The notes under the pieces are model-generated. The model did not search any database. It saw only the letters and a program-made list of their open reading frames with translations, and had not been told where the DNA came from. A program made the translations under genes and the position numbers. Shown here in pieces: positions 51,690 through 64,000 of a stretch of DNA of 64,000 bases; position 1 is the first letter of the stretch, and each line of letters begins with the position of its first letter. The stretch comes from Fasciola hepatica (lineage: Eukaryota; Platyhelminthes; Trematoda; Plagiorchiida; Fasciolidae): the NCBI GenBank assembly GCA_948099385.1, contig CANUEZ040000151.1, positions 7,076,001 through 7,140,000 on the forward strand, given 5' to 3'.

Positions 51690-53560
51690 CTTAGTCGTTG
51701 CTCATAGGTTGAGTAGTCGAGGCTCCGTAATCTACTTGACTTCAGCGGCTCTCGTCGGGAAGCTGCGCACTATGAAATGAAAGACCGTAAACCACGGTGG
51801 TCCCAAATAGTAGATGAGATGGGGACCTCAACCGTCGTTCCAGATTTCAGAAAACTCTCGCGACTCAAACGCTGTGCTTCATAAAAATGACACTATCATT
51901 TTCTCTGTTACGGGATGAATATGGCCATCTCATACGCTGGAACGAACAAAACGTTCAAAGATGAGTCGAGCACATCAGCGAGCTACCTAACTGTACTTTC
52001 CCCAACAAAGCTGCGTAGTGTTTCCAAGGTAAGCTAAACAACGCAGAATTGACCACGGTCCACACAGCCTAAAGGAAATAAATTCTGCCATCGAAAAAAT
52101 GAAAAAAAAAAACACAAAATCCTTCAGTTCAGGACAGCATCTCATGTGAGATCAAGATCAGTCTTACAACTGCGTCAGGTCCTCTGACTTCGCTAATCCG
52201 AAGTTTTCCCCAGAGAGCAGTCAACCTCCATCCCAAAACCCGTACCAGAAACATGAGACAAAGCCATCCGCGTGAACTACAGGGGAAAAATCATCATTTA
52301 TATAGTGACTGAGCTTTTCTTAACAATTCTCCTAAACCACTTTTCTATCGCAAATAATTTTCAACGAGGAAGAAGCTGTGCTGATCATATCTACACACAA
52401 CGACGACGAATCCTCCAGCATCGTTAAAAATTCCAACAACCTTTTGAAGACTGTTTCAAGGGCTTCCGTACTGCCTTCGATTCAGTGAACTAAGAGTCAA
52501 TCTGGAGCAGACTTGAAGCTGACGGGATGATTAAAAAGTACATGAGACTACACAAGTCGTATTACTTGACTAGGCGAGCACGCATCCGCGTCTACGACGA
52601 AGGGTCTCCAGACTTATCACTTCACTACGGCGCCCATTGTCCCCCGTCCTTATCAACTTCGCCATAGACTGGGTGAAACATTACGTCATCAACGGCTACC
52701 GAGGAATTCAACTAAGACAGAAAAAATCGATCGAGGATTCTGAAGCTACTGATGCTATTGTCATTTTGGGGACGAACCCCCATAGTCTGCAACCCGATCG
52801 TGACTGCATCGAGTGCAAGATCAGAGAAATCGGTTTCGAGGTAAATACAACAAAAATCAAGATCTTTTATATTTCCCCAGCCTTAACAGGCTTTATCCAC
52901 GTTAACGGCCAATTCTTTGAACTAATCCACGACTTCAAGTATCTTAGATCTATCATACAACCCTAAGGCTAGGATAAAGATTTAATCAAACTTCGTGTCG
53001 ATTAAACGAAGAGGGCACTCCTGCAACTTCGCAAATCATCGTGGACCCCCGGTGGAATAAGCCTCCACACGAGACTGGGTGCTTACCGTGTCGCCAACCA
53101 CCCCGTTCTCACACACGCTTGTGAAACTTGGCCGCTAGGGTTAAAAGACAAGAAAAAGCTGGAAAGGTTCGACCTATAGCCAAAAACAAACGATGTGACC
53201 GCGTTCTAAACTCCGCTGTACGACAACGGTGCTCGAATACAAAAGTGATGCGCTCGTTTTTTTTCAAGTCGCTGTCTCCAATGGTTCAGCCATTTCCTCC
53301 ATCGACTCGAAGCGGAACTCGCAAAGATAAGCCTTCCATTGAAGGTTCGAAGTGGTGCCTTGGCGGTCAGCTAAAGACGTCGGTCAACACAGTCAGAGCG
53401 GGCGTAGAAAATCTGGACCTTCAGTCGGTCATCAAACTTCGTATTTGAATTTTACTGTGTTCTAAACTTGCCGTCGGTCGCAACGTATGGAAATCCTCCA
53501 TCAGAGACATCCAAAAAGCCGACTTATTCTCACACAGAAGTCAGAGACCGTGGCTCCTTC
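51690..53560 (+). mobile_element. LINE family C, copy C3, decayed
   Basis: Linker traces are at 51735-51890 (RREAAHYEMKDRKPRW, then FRKLSRLKRC). RT traces run from about 52360, and the protein terminus SIRDIQKADLFSHRSQ is at about 53495-53545. It begins about 100 bp after copy A3. Endonuclease is absent. Confidence 0.75.
52360..53545 (+). pseudogene. Family C reverse transcriptase (C3), catalytic aspartates lost
   Basis: Readable parts are FQRGRSCADHIYTQRRRIL and a motif A trace FRTAFDSVN. Frame 52637-52966 then has SPVLINFAIDWVKHYVINGY (motif B end), EDSEATDAIVILGTNPHSLQ and DFKYLRSIIQP. In motif C the expected YADD reads ATDA, so the metal-binding pair is gone. Several stops lie between pieces. 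C-terminal traces continue to the terminus. Confidence 0.75.
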
Positions 53561-53709
53561 AATGCCCCATTGCATACCGCCGGTGTGGAAACGGACCAAT
53601 TTTCAAGAGAGGGTGCGGACTTATGCGGGAGGAAGAAACAATAAACACCATCGTGACCACCAAATGGCTTTCAGAAAGTGTATATTCATATATACTCACT
53701 TAACGGTAA

Positions 53710-53885
53710 CGGTTGAGTGGTTTACGTTGCTTGCTTACCACCACATGGGTCAGTAGCTTGAATCTCGCCACCACTGGTCACTTTGGTTGTAGACAGGTAA
53801 TCTCTTACCGTGCGGCTCATTGCCACATCTGACCTGTTGAGACCTCATGCAGTTCTCCACTCCAAGCCTCTCACTCGTGAGCACG
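53710..53885 (+). repeat. tRNA-derived SINE, family S1
   Basis: A box GGTTGAGTGGTTTACGTTG, a decayed B box (GCTTGAATCTCGCC) and the S1 body (CTGGTCACTTTGGTTGTAGA, GCGGCTCATTGCCACATCTG). Same orientation as the other two S1 copies. Confidence 0.7.
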
Positions 53886-54251
53886 TGTGTGTGTGTGCAT
53901 GTGGAGGGCCCCCGGAATATCAGTCGTGTTGATCACATGCCCTACAGCCCTGAAGTTCGGAGGTAGCTGGTCAGGTCACAGCACGTTTTGGACTAACCAC
54001 TGCCCAGTTTTGGAGGGTGATAACCGCCCTATGGACTATCATCGCTTCTCTCATCGTCGCGAGAAATCCCAAGGTACTCCACTACTACGGCACAACGATT
54101 CACTGAGTCACGACATAACGACTTCTATGATTGAAAAATGAAATGAAACTTGTCTTCCAAGATGGAGATAAAATCAACAACAAGGGGAAAATGGGTGAAA
54201 TTGAATGAGTTCTAGCAGCAACTAGAAAATATCTGTATACGCCTCACTTAC

Positions 54252-54514
54252 CCATGCCCAATGCGTCCGAGGGTCTCGTATTTGTTTGAAGGCTCACCTT
54301 CAGTTACAATCGCTCTCAGCCGACTGAGAATGTGGCTATCGCGCAGACGAACCATACGACGGCAATTGGGTGAACGTCGATTGGCCAGAATCGGTGTTTT
54401 GTGCGAATTTCGGACCACATTAGGCTCGTCCACCGTGACGCGCGTCCCATTATTGTTCGACCCGACCAATTCGGTGATGCTGTCCGGTGACTGTCGACCA
54501 GGATGAGCAGCAGA
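54252..54514 (-). CDS. PAK: p21-activated kinase (PAK), exon with linker and start of kinase domain
   Basis: A 263-bp exon. The acceptor is TTTTTTCTCAG above 54514; the donor is GTAAGTG at 54251-54245, which splits a glycine codon. The first 50 residues are a Ser/Asn/Arg-rich linker with TPILANRRSP; the rest reads SHILSRLRAIVTEGEPSNKY, then ETLGRIGHG. That matches the group I PAK stretch EILEKLRSIVSVGDPKKKY, then GQGASG, and opens the glycine-rich loop finished by the next exon. The p21-binding (CRIB) and autoinhibitory exons should lie at higher coordinates; I found no convincing candidate up to 64000. Confidence 0.93.
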
Positions 54515-55269
54515 CTGAGAAAAAACAAAACAACGAAAGGATGAAAGGTCAAAGGCATTTCTGTTACGTATCTCATAGTCTGCGAGATACTGTTCTAGAT
54601 AAACAGAATGCATTGTTCACCAGGTGGGTTTCAACAACTCATGAAGGGACGTAACACAGCATCTCGAATTTCGGTAATCTTTCGATGAAAAACAAATGAA
54701 TTGGTAGAGGCAAGGAATTAAACTAACAGTAAGCAGACTTCAAAACTTAAATCGGTTGAAAGTCAACTGGCTCTGAACCTTCCGATGCGGATTTGATGAG
54801 AACTGATTGTCCAGCTGTCATTGAGATTAAATGTTAATTTCTTCCGTTTTTTCTGATACATGGTGCGCGTGGGTTAGCATTGTATCATGTATGCAACTAC
54901 CTTCACCATTATTTATCTGACTTTTCAGGCACTGAACTTCAGGTTTGGTCAGGATCACCGCTTCTAGTATCAAAGAAGTGGATAAAGAACAGAGCTGCAT
55001 ACCACCGGGCAAGGCATCAAGTCACGGATGCGGGAGAGGTCACCAGTACGGTCGTCAATCGCGAGTAAGGCGCATCGAATAAGCCGTCCTGAGGATGTGT
55101 TAGGTTTCCCGCCTTATAAAACACCACACATCTGAGGACAGCGGTGTGACGAGGCACATGTGGTTCACCCTTAAATACAGTCATTGTCCTTTGTCATGAT
55201 GCCTTCCCAGCAAGGTGAGTCGGAGGAGGCGCATGTACCACGACTGACAGCCGACTAGTCTGGAACATT
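54515..55269. other. PAK intron or upstream sequence, nothing recognised
   Basis: No exon, repeat or RNA gene supported. Confidence 0.5.
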
Positions 55270-55740
55270 CCTGCTGTCTTGGAGGTCACCTTAAATTGTG
55301 AAAAAGCTAGATGAAGCTCTAGGTGAAGTGGGTAAGTTTGGTTACCTGGACAGTTACATCTCATCACGTGCACATATATCGGATAAAGTGTCACCGCGTA
55401 CACAGAAGGCGCGTTTAATTTTTGTCAACTTCAGTCATGTATGGTACCGGCATAAAATTAGACTGTCAACCAAGGGTCGACTGTACACCGCGGTAGTTAG
55501 ATTGACCCTTGATTCGGCTCAGAAACATGGCCGATGGGGGTAGAAGATGGGCGAAGATTGTCGATGTTCGAGCATCGATGTCTCCGTGGCAGTGCCCGAG
55601 CATGGTGGGAACACTTTATCAGAAATGCTGAGGCAAAATGTAGGATGTTAAGAACCAGAGGTCAGTCACGGAAACCAGTACTGGCTCTAAACAAGGTGGA
55701 TGGGACATGGGTTATGCATGTCAACCGATAGACTTCCCCG
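55270..55740 (+). mobile_element. LINE family D, copy D4, RT thumb and C-terminal region
   Basis: Frames 55298-55543 and 55534-55731 read EVGKFGYLDSYISSRAHISD, LSTKGRLYTAVVR and GVEDGRRLSMFEHRCLRGSA. They match the family D thumb and C-terminal region of D1 on the opposite strand. The two frames overlap by a shift. No tail is seen before copy B2 begins at 55839. Confidence 0.75.
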
Positions 55741-55838
55741 ACATACGCTGATCTTCGAGACAGGCAGTGGTTGGAAAGTACGCTGAGGTGATCATTTCAT
55801 GGTGACAGAAATGTATGGAAACTTTAGCGCTTTTATTA

Positions 55839-56700
55839 GCTTGGCGATTGAGGTATCCCGATATGGTATGTACTTCGCACCTTCTAAGTGCAAAGTACTT
55901 GTTCAAGACTCACAGGAGCCTCTGCCTGCACTCACCATTAGTGGTGAGCGGTTAGAGGAATTCAACAGACTTAAGTGCCTAGGGAGCTTCATCACAGCTG
56001 ATGGTGGTATTGGGAGGAGATCACATCACGAATCACAAGAACCAGAGTAGCTTTCGCGAACCTGCATCATCTGTGACATCGCCATGAAATCCGGCTTTCT
56101 CAAAAGAGAAGCGTGTACAGTGCTACAGTTCGTAGTGTTCTTCACAGTTGCGAGATCTGGCCTCTCCGCATTGAGGATACTCGGCGGCTTTCTGTATTCG
56201 ACCACAGATGCCTCCGAAGCATTGCTCTTGTCTAGTGGGAAAATCGGGTGAGCAATGACGAGGTTCCTCGTCGTGTATTCGGTGCTGATAGTCGTCACCT
56301 GACAGAGATAATCGCTCTACACCGCCTCCGATGGTTAGGGCACGTTTTGAGTATGTCTGCCCATCGTGTCCCCTTTTGTGCTGTTTTTGCAGGTGCTGGG
56401 CAAGGTTGCAAGAAACGGCGTGGTGGTCAGGCTATGACTCGGCGCAAGGACATGAAGAAAGTAGCTTCGACTTTGGCTTCGGTTTGTGCTTCCCGCCTTC
56501 CTGGTTGGGGCCCAAAAGGTGAGGACTGCCGTTAGTTAGCGACACTGAGAGATATGGCTCAGAACCGAATCCAGTGGCACAAATGCTGTATGGCATGTCT
56601 GTTGACTTCCCGTTTCCCATAAACAATTGGAAAACAGAAAAAGAAGTCTACAAAACGTGTACGGTGGAAATATTTAAAAAAAATTGCTTTTACTTGTTGC
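55839..56700 (+). mobile_element. LINE family B, copy B2, 5'-truncated
   Basis: Begins abruptly at GCTTGGCGATTGAGG in the RT palm and runs to the family B 3' end. The first 498 bp (55839-56336) match B1 (29990-30487) with 12 differences and no gaps. Beyond that, similarity drops to roughly 75-83% with gaps. The last part is better preserved than in B1. Confidence 0.9.
56248..56535 (+). pseudogene. Family B RT C-terminal region (B2)
   Basis: This 95-codon open frame reads SNDEVPRRVFGADSRHLTEI, IALHRLRWLGHVLSMSAHRV, KKRRGGQAMTRRKDMKKVAS and ASRLPGWGPKGED. It is the best family B C-terminal sequence here. The part before 56248 is out of frame because of lesions shared with B1. Confidence 0.85.
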
Positions 56701-57224
56701 ATTGTTGATGCTGACCCTTAATCCTCCACCCCTCGACTTTATATTTTATCTTTGTTGTTGTTGTTTCGGCACCATGCTTGTTCTCAAGCCGGTTGGAGTC
56801 CACGATACCCGCTTACCAGGGGGTTGGCAACACAAGGTGATATGGCTGGGTGTCGTGGCTAGTGGCGTTTGCGCAATTCTCGCTTCTCAGTTTGCTTTCG
56901 TGCGTCTACTGTCATCTTACCTATTATATGAACCATAAGAGCACGTACAGGATTCATTGAAAATAACTTTTTACTCTCAAACGTTGTTTTTATTTTGTTA
57001 TATTGACCATGGGACTGTTCAAACACGGCGAATAACAGAACAACGACAGAATGCCCTCCACAAACAAGCCAACTGCGGTCCTCGAAGATAGCTGGTGCTC
57101 CTAAATGGGCGTCGTTTGAAAAAATGGATGCAGATTACCAAAGTATACATCTAGACAACAGCCAAAAGAACTGAAGAATGAAAAACCAGTCTTCGAAAAT
57201 GACTCAAAAGCACCATTCCTCAAA
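56701..57224. other. Nothing recognised
   Basis: No feature supported between copies B2 and D2. Confidence 0.55.
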
Positions 57225-58150
57225 CTAAATCCGAACTCTCAGTGGAATGGAGATGCCCAGATAAGAGAACATGTAAACCGTCTATAGTCCCTACAGACAC
57301 TGAAAGGTTTGGCGTTGGGTCAACCCAGTCCTGTAACAGCATTTTTCTTTTTGCAGATGCAAAACGCATATCAAACATAGCTACGCAGTTATTCAAGCTG
57401 TGTGGAAAATCTTGCAAATTACCTGGATCTTCACTTAGAAGAACTGTGTCGTCCGCATATTCAAGCTCTGATATCTTTCCATGCGGGAAAAGTTCAATGC
57501 CACCATCCTAGACTGACAAAAGTGCCGTCTCTAGGACCATATCAATCACAAAGTTAAGGATAAAAGCTGAGAGGGGACAACCCTGTCGTACACCACTTCT
57601 CGTGGTGAATTCGGGTAAAAGATCACCGTAAGCCCGAATTCGGCTTCGGTTATTTATGAACATGGATTTCATGGTGAAAATGGATTTCTCAGGTACACCC
57701 ATCAACAAGAGGCAGCGTCAGAGAACTGTTCGGTCGACTGAGTCGAAGGCCGCTTTAAGATCAAGAAAAACGGAGATAGTGAGCCTACGGAAGGTGTGTC
57801 TATGTTCTAAAATTGTCGAAGAGTGGAGATGTGATCAACACGACCTGAAGTATGTCTAAACCGAGCTTGATTTTCGCGCGACCACTGTTCGCGAGCGTTA
57901 GACAAGTGATGGGGAATAAAAATGGTGGGCATTTTGGATGCATTACTAACCAAAATTATTCCCCTGAGGCGTTCCCAGGAGGACCTGTCGCTTTTCTTAT
58001 AAATATGTATGATCACTGATTCACACCAACTCTTTGGGACTTGTTCCTTTTTCTATATCAAATCCAGGATTTTTGTCAACTCCAGTGAAAGTGCTGGACC
58101 ACTGTCTTTGAAAATAGACGGATACAACCCATCCGGTCCGGCAGCCTTTT
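57225..58150 (-). mobile_element. LINE family D, copy D2, RT fingers and palm
   Basis: Minus-strand RT from AAGPDGLYPSIFKDSG (about 58140-58090), through PKSWCESVIIHIYKKSDRSS and NQARFRHTSGRVDHISTLRQ, to motif A FLDLKAAFDSVDR (about 57765-57725). Next are motif B SGVRQGCPLSAFILNFVID and motif C LEYADDTVLLSEDP (about 57475-57435), both aspartates intact. It ends SKRKMLLQDW-like plus about 20 codons. Three or more stops break the frame. It starts exactly where the tail of D1 ends. Confidence 0.85.
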
Positions 58151-58151
58151 G

Positions 58152-59460
58152 TCGTTTTCAGTTTCAATTTCAGTTTATTGAACCATTCACCTCGCACTCC
58201 TGTGCTCTGGTTTCGGTTGCTACCTCCAAGCATTTTCCAGTAAAGGGCGAAAAGAATAGAAGCGATAGTAATAAAGATCTAAAGAAGGCAAAGTATCAGG
58301 CGGAAATCAAGAGGACAAGGAAAGAGTCTGAATGCAACTGCACCAGTGACCGCGACACCTAGCCATACCTCGTAAATGTCTCCAACCATTTGGTAAGCGG
58401 ATCACGTGGGCCCTTAACCTGGAAGTCTAACACATCCTACTCGGACAAGTCTACTGGGCAAGGTTTTCATACCCTCTTGCCATGTCATGGACTGACCACC
58501 TCGACTTACATTCCAATCACCACCTGCCTCAGAGAAAAGCGTACGTTGAAGAAGTCTATCGGTGGGCATGCGTAACACATGTCCCAACCACCTTAACCTG
58601 TTTAGATTCAGTAACTGATCCACAGACTGATCTCTAGTTCCAAACACCCTACGCCTAACCTCGGCATTGCTGATACGGTGTTCCCACCATACTCAGGCAA
58701 TGCGACGGAGATACCGGTGCTCGAATACTGATAGCCTTCGTCTATCTTCTACCCTCAACGGCCATTTTTCTGAACCGTACAAAAGAACGGACTTGACCAC
58801 CGTATTGTACACTATACCCTTAACAGATAATCGGATGTCACACCGACGCCACAGATGGCTAAAGCCAAACGCGCCCTCTGTATACGTGATGACACTTCAT
58901 CTGATATCTGCCCCCCTGGTGAAATGCAACTGCCCAGGTGAAAAAACTTATCCACTTCAGCTAGTTTCCCCCACCAACACAAAGTTTGGTGTTGAGCCAA
59001 CCCAGTCCTGCAACAGCATTTTAAACTTTGAAGGTGCAAAGCGCATCACAAACATTAGTACACTGTTATTAAGGCTACCTAAGGCTATCTTATGTCGCTT
59101 AAGATAGCTTATCTCACGAAGAACCTGTGCTTCTGACGGAGGACTGGTATCTACAATTAAAGCTGTGTCGATTGCGCTAGTGAGCAAACCTGACATGGAT
59201 AACGGCCAGTTAAACTGCATCTCGAAATGCTCCGCTCAGCGAATTAGACGACGCTTCTGAGTTTGCATCAGTGATCTTTGATCAATTCATTAACGCCTGG
59301 TTTACGTGGACCGGTTTGTCTAATCAGATAGAAAAGGTTGCGGTTGTTGCCAATCGCCGCCAATCTCCTTACGCTTCGCAATCCACCACTGCTCATGGTC
59401 ATCTCCCAGGCTCTGAATCAGTTGGCGTTTAAGGCACCTTCGTGCCTAACTGAGTACGCC
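58152..59460 (-). mobile_element. LINE family D, copy D1, with in-frame deletion of the RT core
   Basis: Minus strand: linker (59460-59100; RCLKRQLIQSLGDD, EQWWIAKRKEIG, then QFNWPLSMSGLLTSAID and VLREISYLKRHK), then a direct jump at about 59090. The jump leads to NSVLMFVMRFAPSKFKMLLQ, the thumb (58812-59039) and the C-terminal region (58414-58647: LNLNRLRWLGHVLRMPTDRL, RGGQSMTWQEGMK). A 3' UTR follows, ending in a tail of AAATTGAAACTGAAA type near 58155-58180. About 200 residues holding motifs A, B and C are absent, and the frame stays open through the junction. Confidence 0.85.
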
Positions 59461-62305
59461 CAGAATATGATTCGTACTGGATAAGCGGTTCAAGGGGAAA
59501 AAGGCGAGTCAACACTTATCATTGAATTAGGAAAAATAAATTTTGTTTTGGAGACAGCTCGTCTCTTTTCCGTTGGACAAGTGGGTGGAATTTCCGAGGA
59601 AGATCAATATGGCATTATGTACATTGAGAATGGATGCGCATGCACACCAACCCACTCCTCTCACTCTCACACACATGCATAACCGAGTGATAAAGAAACT
59701 CTAAACGAATACTTTCAAAAAGAATATGACAAAGAGAAGCGGAAAACCTGGTACCGCTTGACAAGCAAATATCAAATGGCAACCGATCATCGATCGGTCT
59801 ACTGATACGCAATTAACTACACATTGCAACGGCACCCACTGTCTTACTATAAACGTGAGACACTTGTGAAAGAAAAGGAAACAGAATGGTTCTGTTCAGT
59901 TAGTAAACGCGTTGTGGGACAACAATTGTCATCGTGAAGAAGTCACGTGGGTGGATCATTCGGTTGACAAGTGCCGAAACGAATGCAGATGCGCGGCGAA
60001 TGTATCAGTGCGTCAGGTCACAAAGTTCCCAATGGGAATGGGTAAATCAGACTAGTTTTTGGTTAATCACTACCAATCGACCTAGTTATGCCAAAGCTAG
60101 TGGTAACCGTGACATTCAGATCACTCGACATTAGTACTAATGGTGAAAATAACCGAACAACAACGAAGAACCCAGGTTTTAAGGACAAACACGGATTATC
60201 TCGAAATCGGCCGTGGCTGTGTGTGTAGATACGCCTAAGACTGCGTTCATTTGACCCAAGGGGGAGGGGGGGGGAGTACATTGGGAACAATAAGTCGGAA
60301 ATGGGACAGCATCTATTATTAATCAATTATTCCATATGATGCTGTCATTTCCGAAGTGGCAACCGCGGTGGTTTTGTGATTCAAAAGCAGCCAAACACGG
60401 CACATTGATGGGGGCCAGAGAAAACGAAAAAAGAGAGTGCATTTTGAAGTAGAGTTACGCTGCTTCATCAGACATGATTTGCAATACAGTAAAAGGGTTA
60501 AAACCCTGTGGCTCAAGAACATATTGCAACAGTTCGGAGGGAACGTTCACGCCAAAACCGGCTTATCGATTCTGCTTTTGAAAAGAGGAAATTCGTAGGT
60601 GAGTGGAAATGCAAAGAGAGGGATATCCCACAGTTTAGCGGCTCGGGGAAAGAAAGTTTGAGATCAAACATCTAGAGTCAGAAAGCCTATATGTATGACT
60701 GACTGCTTGGCGCTGTAAGATGATGGGGATAGGAACAGCCGAGGCGAACTCGGAGGAATAGGGACAATAAAACAACCACCCGAAGTTGTACAAACGACTG
60801 CAGATCGGATGTTAGAGCCGTCATCGATCGGGCGGACAGCCTCATGTTTGACCCGGTCAAGCAGAAAAGGAGACAAAGCTTCATTCTGTGACTGTAGTAC
60901 TCAAGTGTGGGAGGAATTTGAGCTTTTTATTGTAAAATAAGGTGGATGGGCCTGGAAAAACGTCCGGCATTGAACATAGAACGAATCTTGCACCCAACAC
61001 GAGAAACAACAACAGAAGAGACTACTGAATGATTCAACAGAAAGACTGAGTTTCTGAGACGAAGAGGAACTGAGTCAGAAGTCGAATGAAAAAAATTTTA
61101 ACGGTGGGGTTGGAATAGTTTGCATGCCAGAATCCAGTACGATTCAGGACGCATCAATTGTAAGCCCGCTTTGAGAAAAATTACCTGCCTCAATATTGGG
61201 TAATTACGAGCTGCATCTCAGAGCGTTCAGCTACTGTTCGAAGGTGGGAGGAGAAATGACAAACAAACAAGTTCATCATTGTCCATTGCTTTGTGGTCAA
61301 TTTAGCCGACATAAAATGACACATCACGTGTATTGTGTCCTCGTGAAGTGGCGAGAGGCCGTATGAAAGCAATCACCACTCATTTGGCCGGAACTAATAA
61401 TCTAACGGACGTGAGGAACCCATTTGATTCTCCCTCAGCATTGTCACGGAGGTGTGATCGAAAATGATCAACTATGGTGCATCACCCACCACCGGGGGGA
61501 ATGTGACCCGGTTGAACAAGCCCCTTTTTGCGTTCAGTTAAAGCTCTAGGCCTGCCCTGACCACCGTAATCGAGCTAGTGAAATAGCACACTTGATGAGT
61601 CGCTTTACATCGACTAACTTGATCAAATAACATTCGAACAATGTGAACTGCTACCTAACTTGGAACCTATTGCAGCTCCATTTCATCACATTTTCTCCTC
61701 TTTTTCGTTTTAATTGGTCTACACTAGTGTGTCTAACCCGACTAACTACCGAAGTAACAACAACGTGACTGTTTACCAAGCCACCCTCTACTTCGTAAGA
61801 CTTCTTGCGTACCGGGAACGTTCACAAGCAAAAGATCATTATCAGAAGAGAGAACATATTGGGAAAAACAAAACCTTTGGGAAATACACGCATAAATGAA
61901 CTGTTTGCATATCCAAGTGTTTACGCCTCGCATTGGAGATCGAACAAGCTAGCTTCTGATGTTTGTGTAAGCTATCAAAATATCGCGAACAAATTCAACG
62001 TAGCCTGTTGTCAACAAGACAATGTGTCCCGCGAGACTTGATGTATGCTAGCGGGTGCATGACTCAAGTCTGGATAACGACTCGTTTATTTCACATGACT
62101 AACCAGAATAGCAGTGGAAGATGAACCCGTTGCAGCATTACAGAGAGATGGCGGAAAATTCTGAAAAACAAATCACATAATATGCCAATAAATCAGGCAG
62201 TGCGACGGAACGAGAACAGCAAATTGTTAACCACCGTGGAAACGAACCTAATGGACGGACGAGCCAGCATGCAGAGTCTAGTCTTCAGTATGTTGCCTGT
62301 ATTAA
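59461..62305. other. No recognisable gene
   Basis: No domain was recognised. The minus frame 60664-60900 (about 75 codons, preceded by a possible CTACAG acceptor) has a Pro/Ser-rich stretch and could be a linker exon. It has no good donor and no PAK similarity I can see. Frames at 59615-59812 and 60063-60326 look like chance. Confidence 0.4.

Positions 62306-64000
<1,695 letters not shown>

Noticed and set aside
60664..60900. Pro/Ser-rich minus frame as an upstream PAK exon
   Set aside because: Plausible acceptor but no donor at a fitting place and no CRIB or PAK-like motif.

Overview
This window is animal nuclear DNA, most likely from a digenean trematode (liver- or lung-fluke type, large genome). 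It has no operons or ribosome binding sites. The only gene I can identify is split into small exons with clean GT-AG borders and introns of 1.5 to 9 kb. Most of the rest is retrotransposon debris dominated by RTE-like LINEs whose 3' tails are trinucleotide repeats, which is typical of flukes. The species assignment is inference; no marker gene is present.

The host gene is a group I p21-activated kinase (PAK1/2/3-like) on the minus strand. Five consecutive coding exons, at 54252-54514, 47740-47908, 46075-46185, 40414-40713 and 31383-31517, join in phase. They encode the end of the regulatory region and almost the whole kinase domain. The upstream p21-binding exons and the last C-terminal exon were not found.

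The introns and flanks carry at least four LINE families, here called A to D. Family A is the youngest: four copies have (GAT)n-type tails, and those at 6992-8516, 37121-37274 and 50669-51593 have perfect 8-12 bp target-site duplications. Family B has one near full-length relic (26318-30820) and partial copies at 1665-2150, 55839-56700 and 62306-63635. Family C has three long decayed copies (35980-38870, 41500-44280, 51690-53560). Family D has copies at 20695-20835, 33380-34380, 55270-55740 and 57225-59460. There are also a solo LTR with a 4-bp duplication inside a D copy, a Ty3/gypsy integrase relic, a CR1-like endonuclease relic, two families of tRNA-derived SINEs, seven long (TA)n arrays and a compound (CA)n array.

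The most unusual feature is a type I hammerhead ribozyme motif on the minus strand at 22359-22415. Two diverged relatives lie at about 22645-22685 and 39420-39462. The first two are exactly 287 bp apart and lie beside a 105-bp inverted repeat rich in small hairpins. This looks like a ribozyme-bearing small retroelement (retrozyme-like or a Penelope-type terminus).

The left third (about 2.7-26 kb, excluding the elements listed) holds no gene I can recognise. Its many short reading frames look like chance frames.
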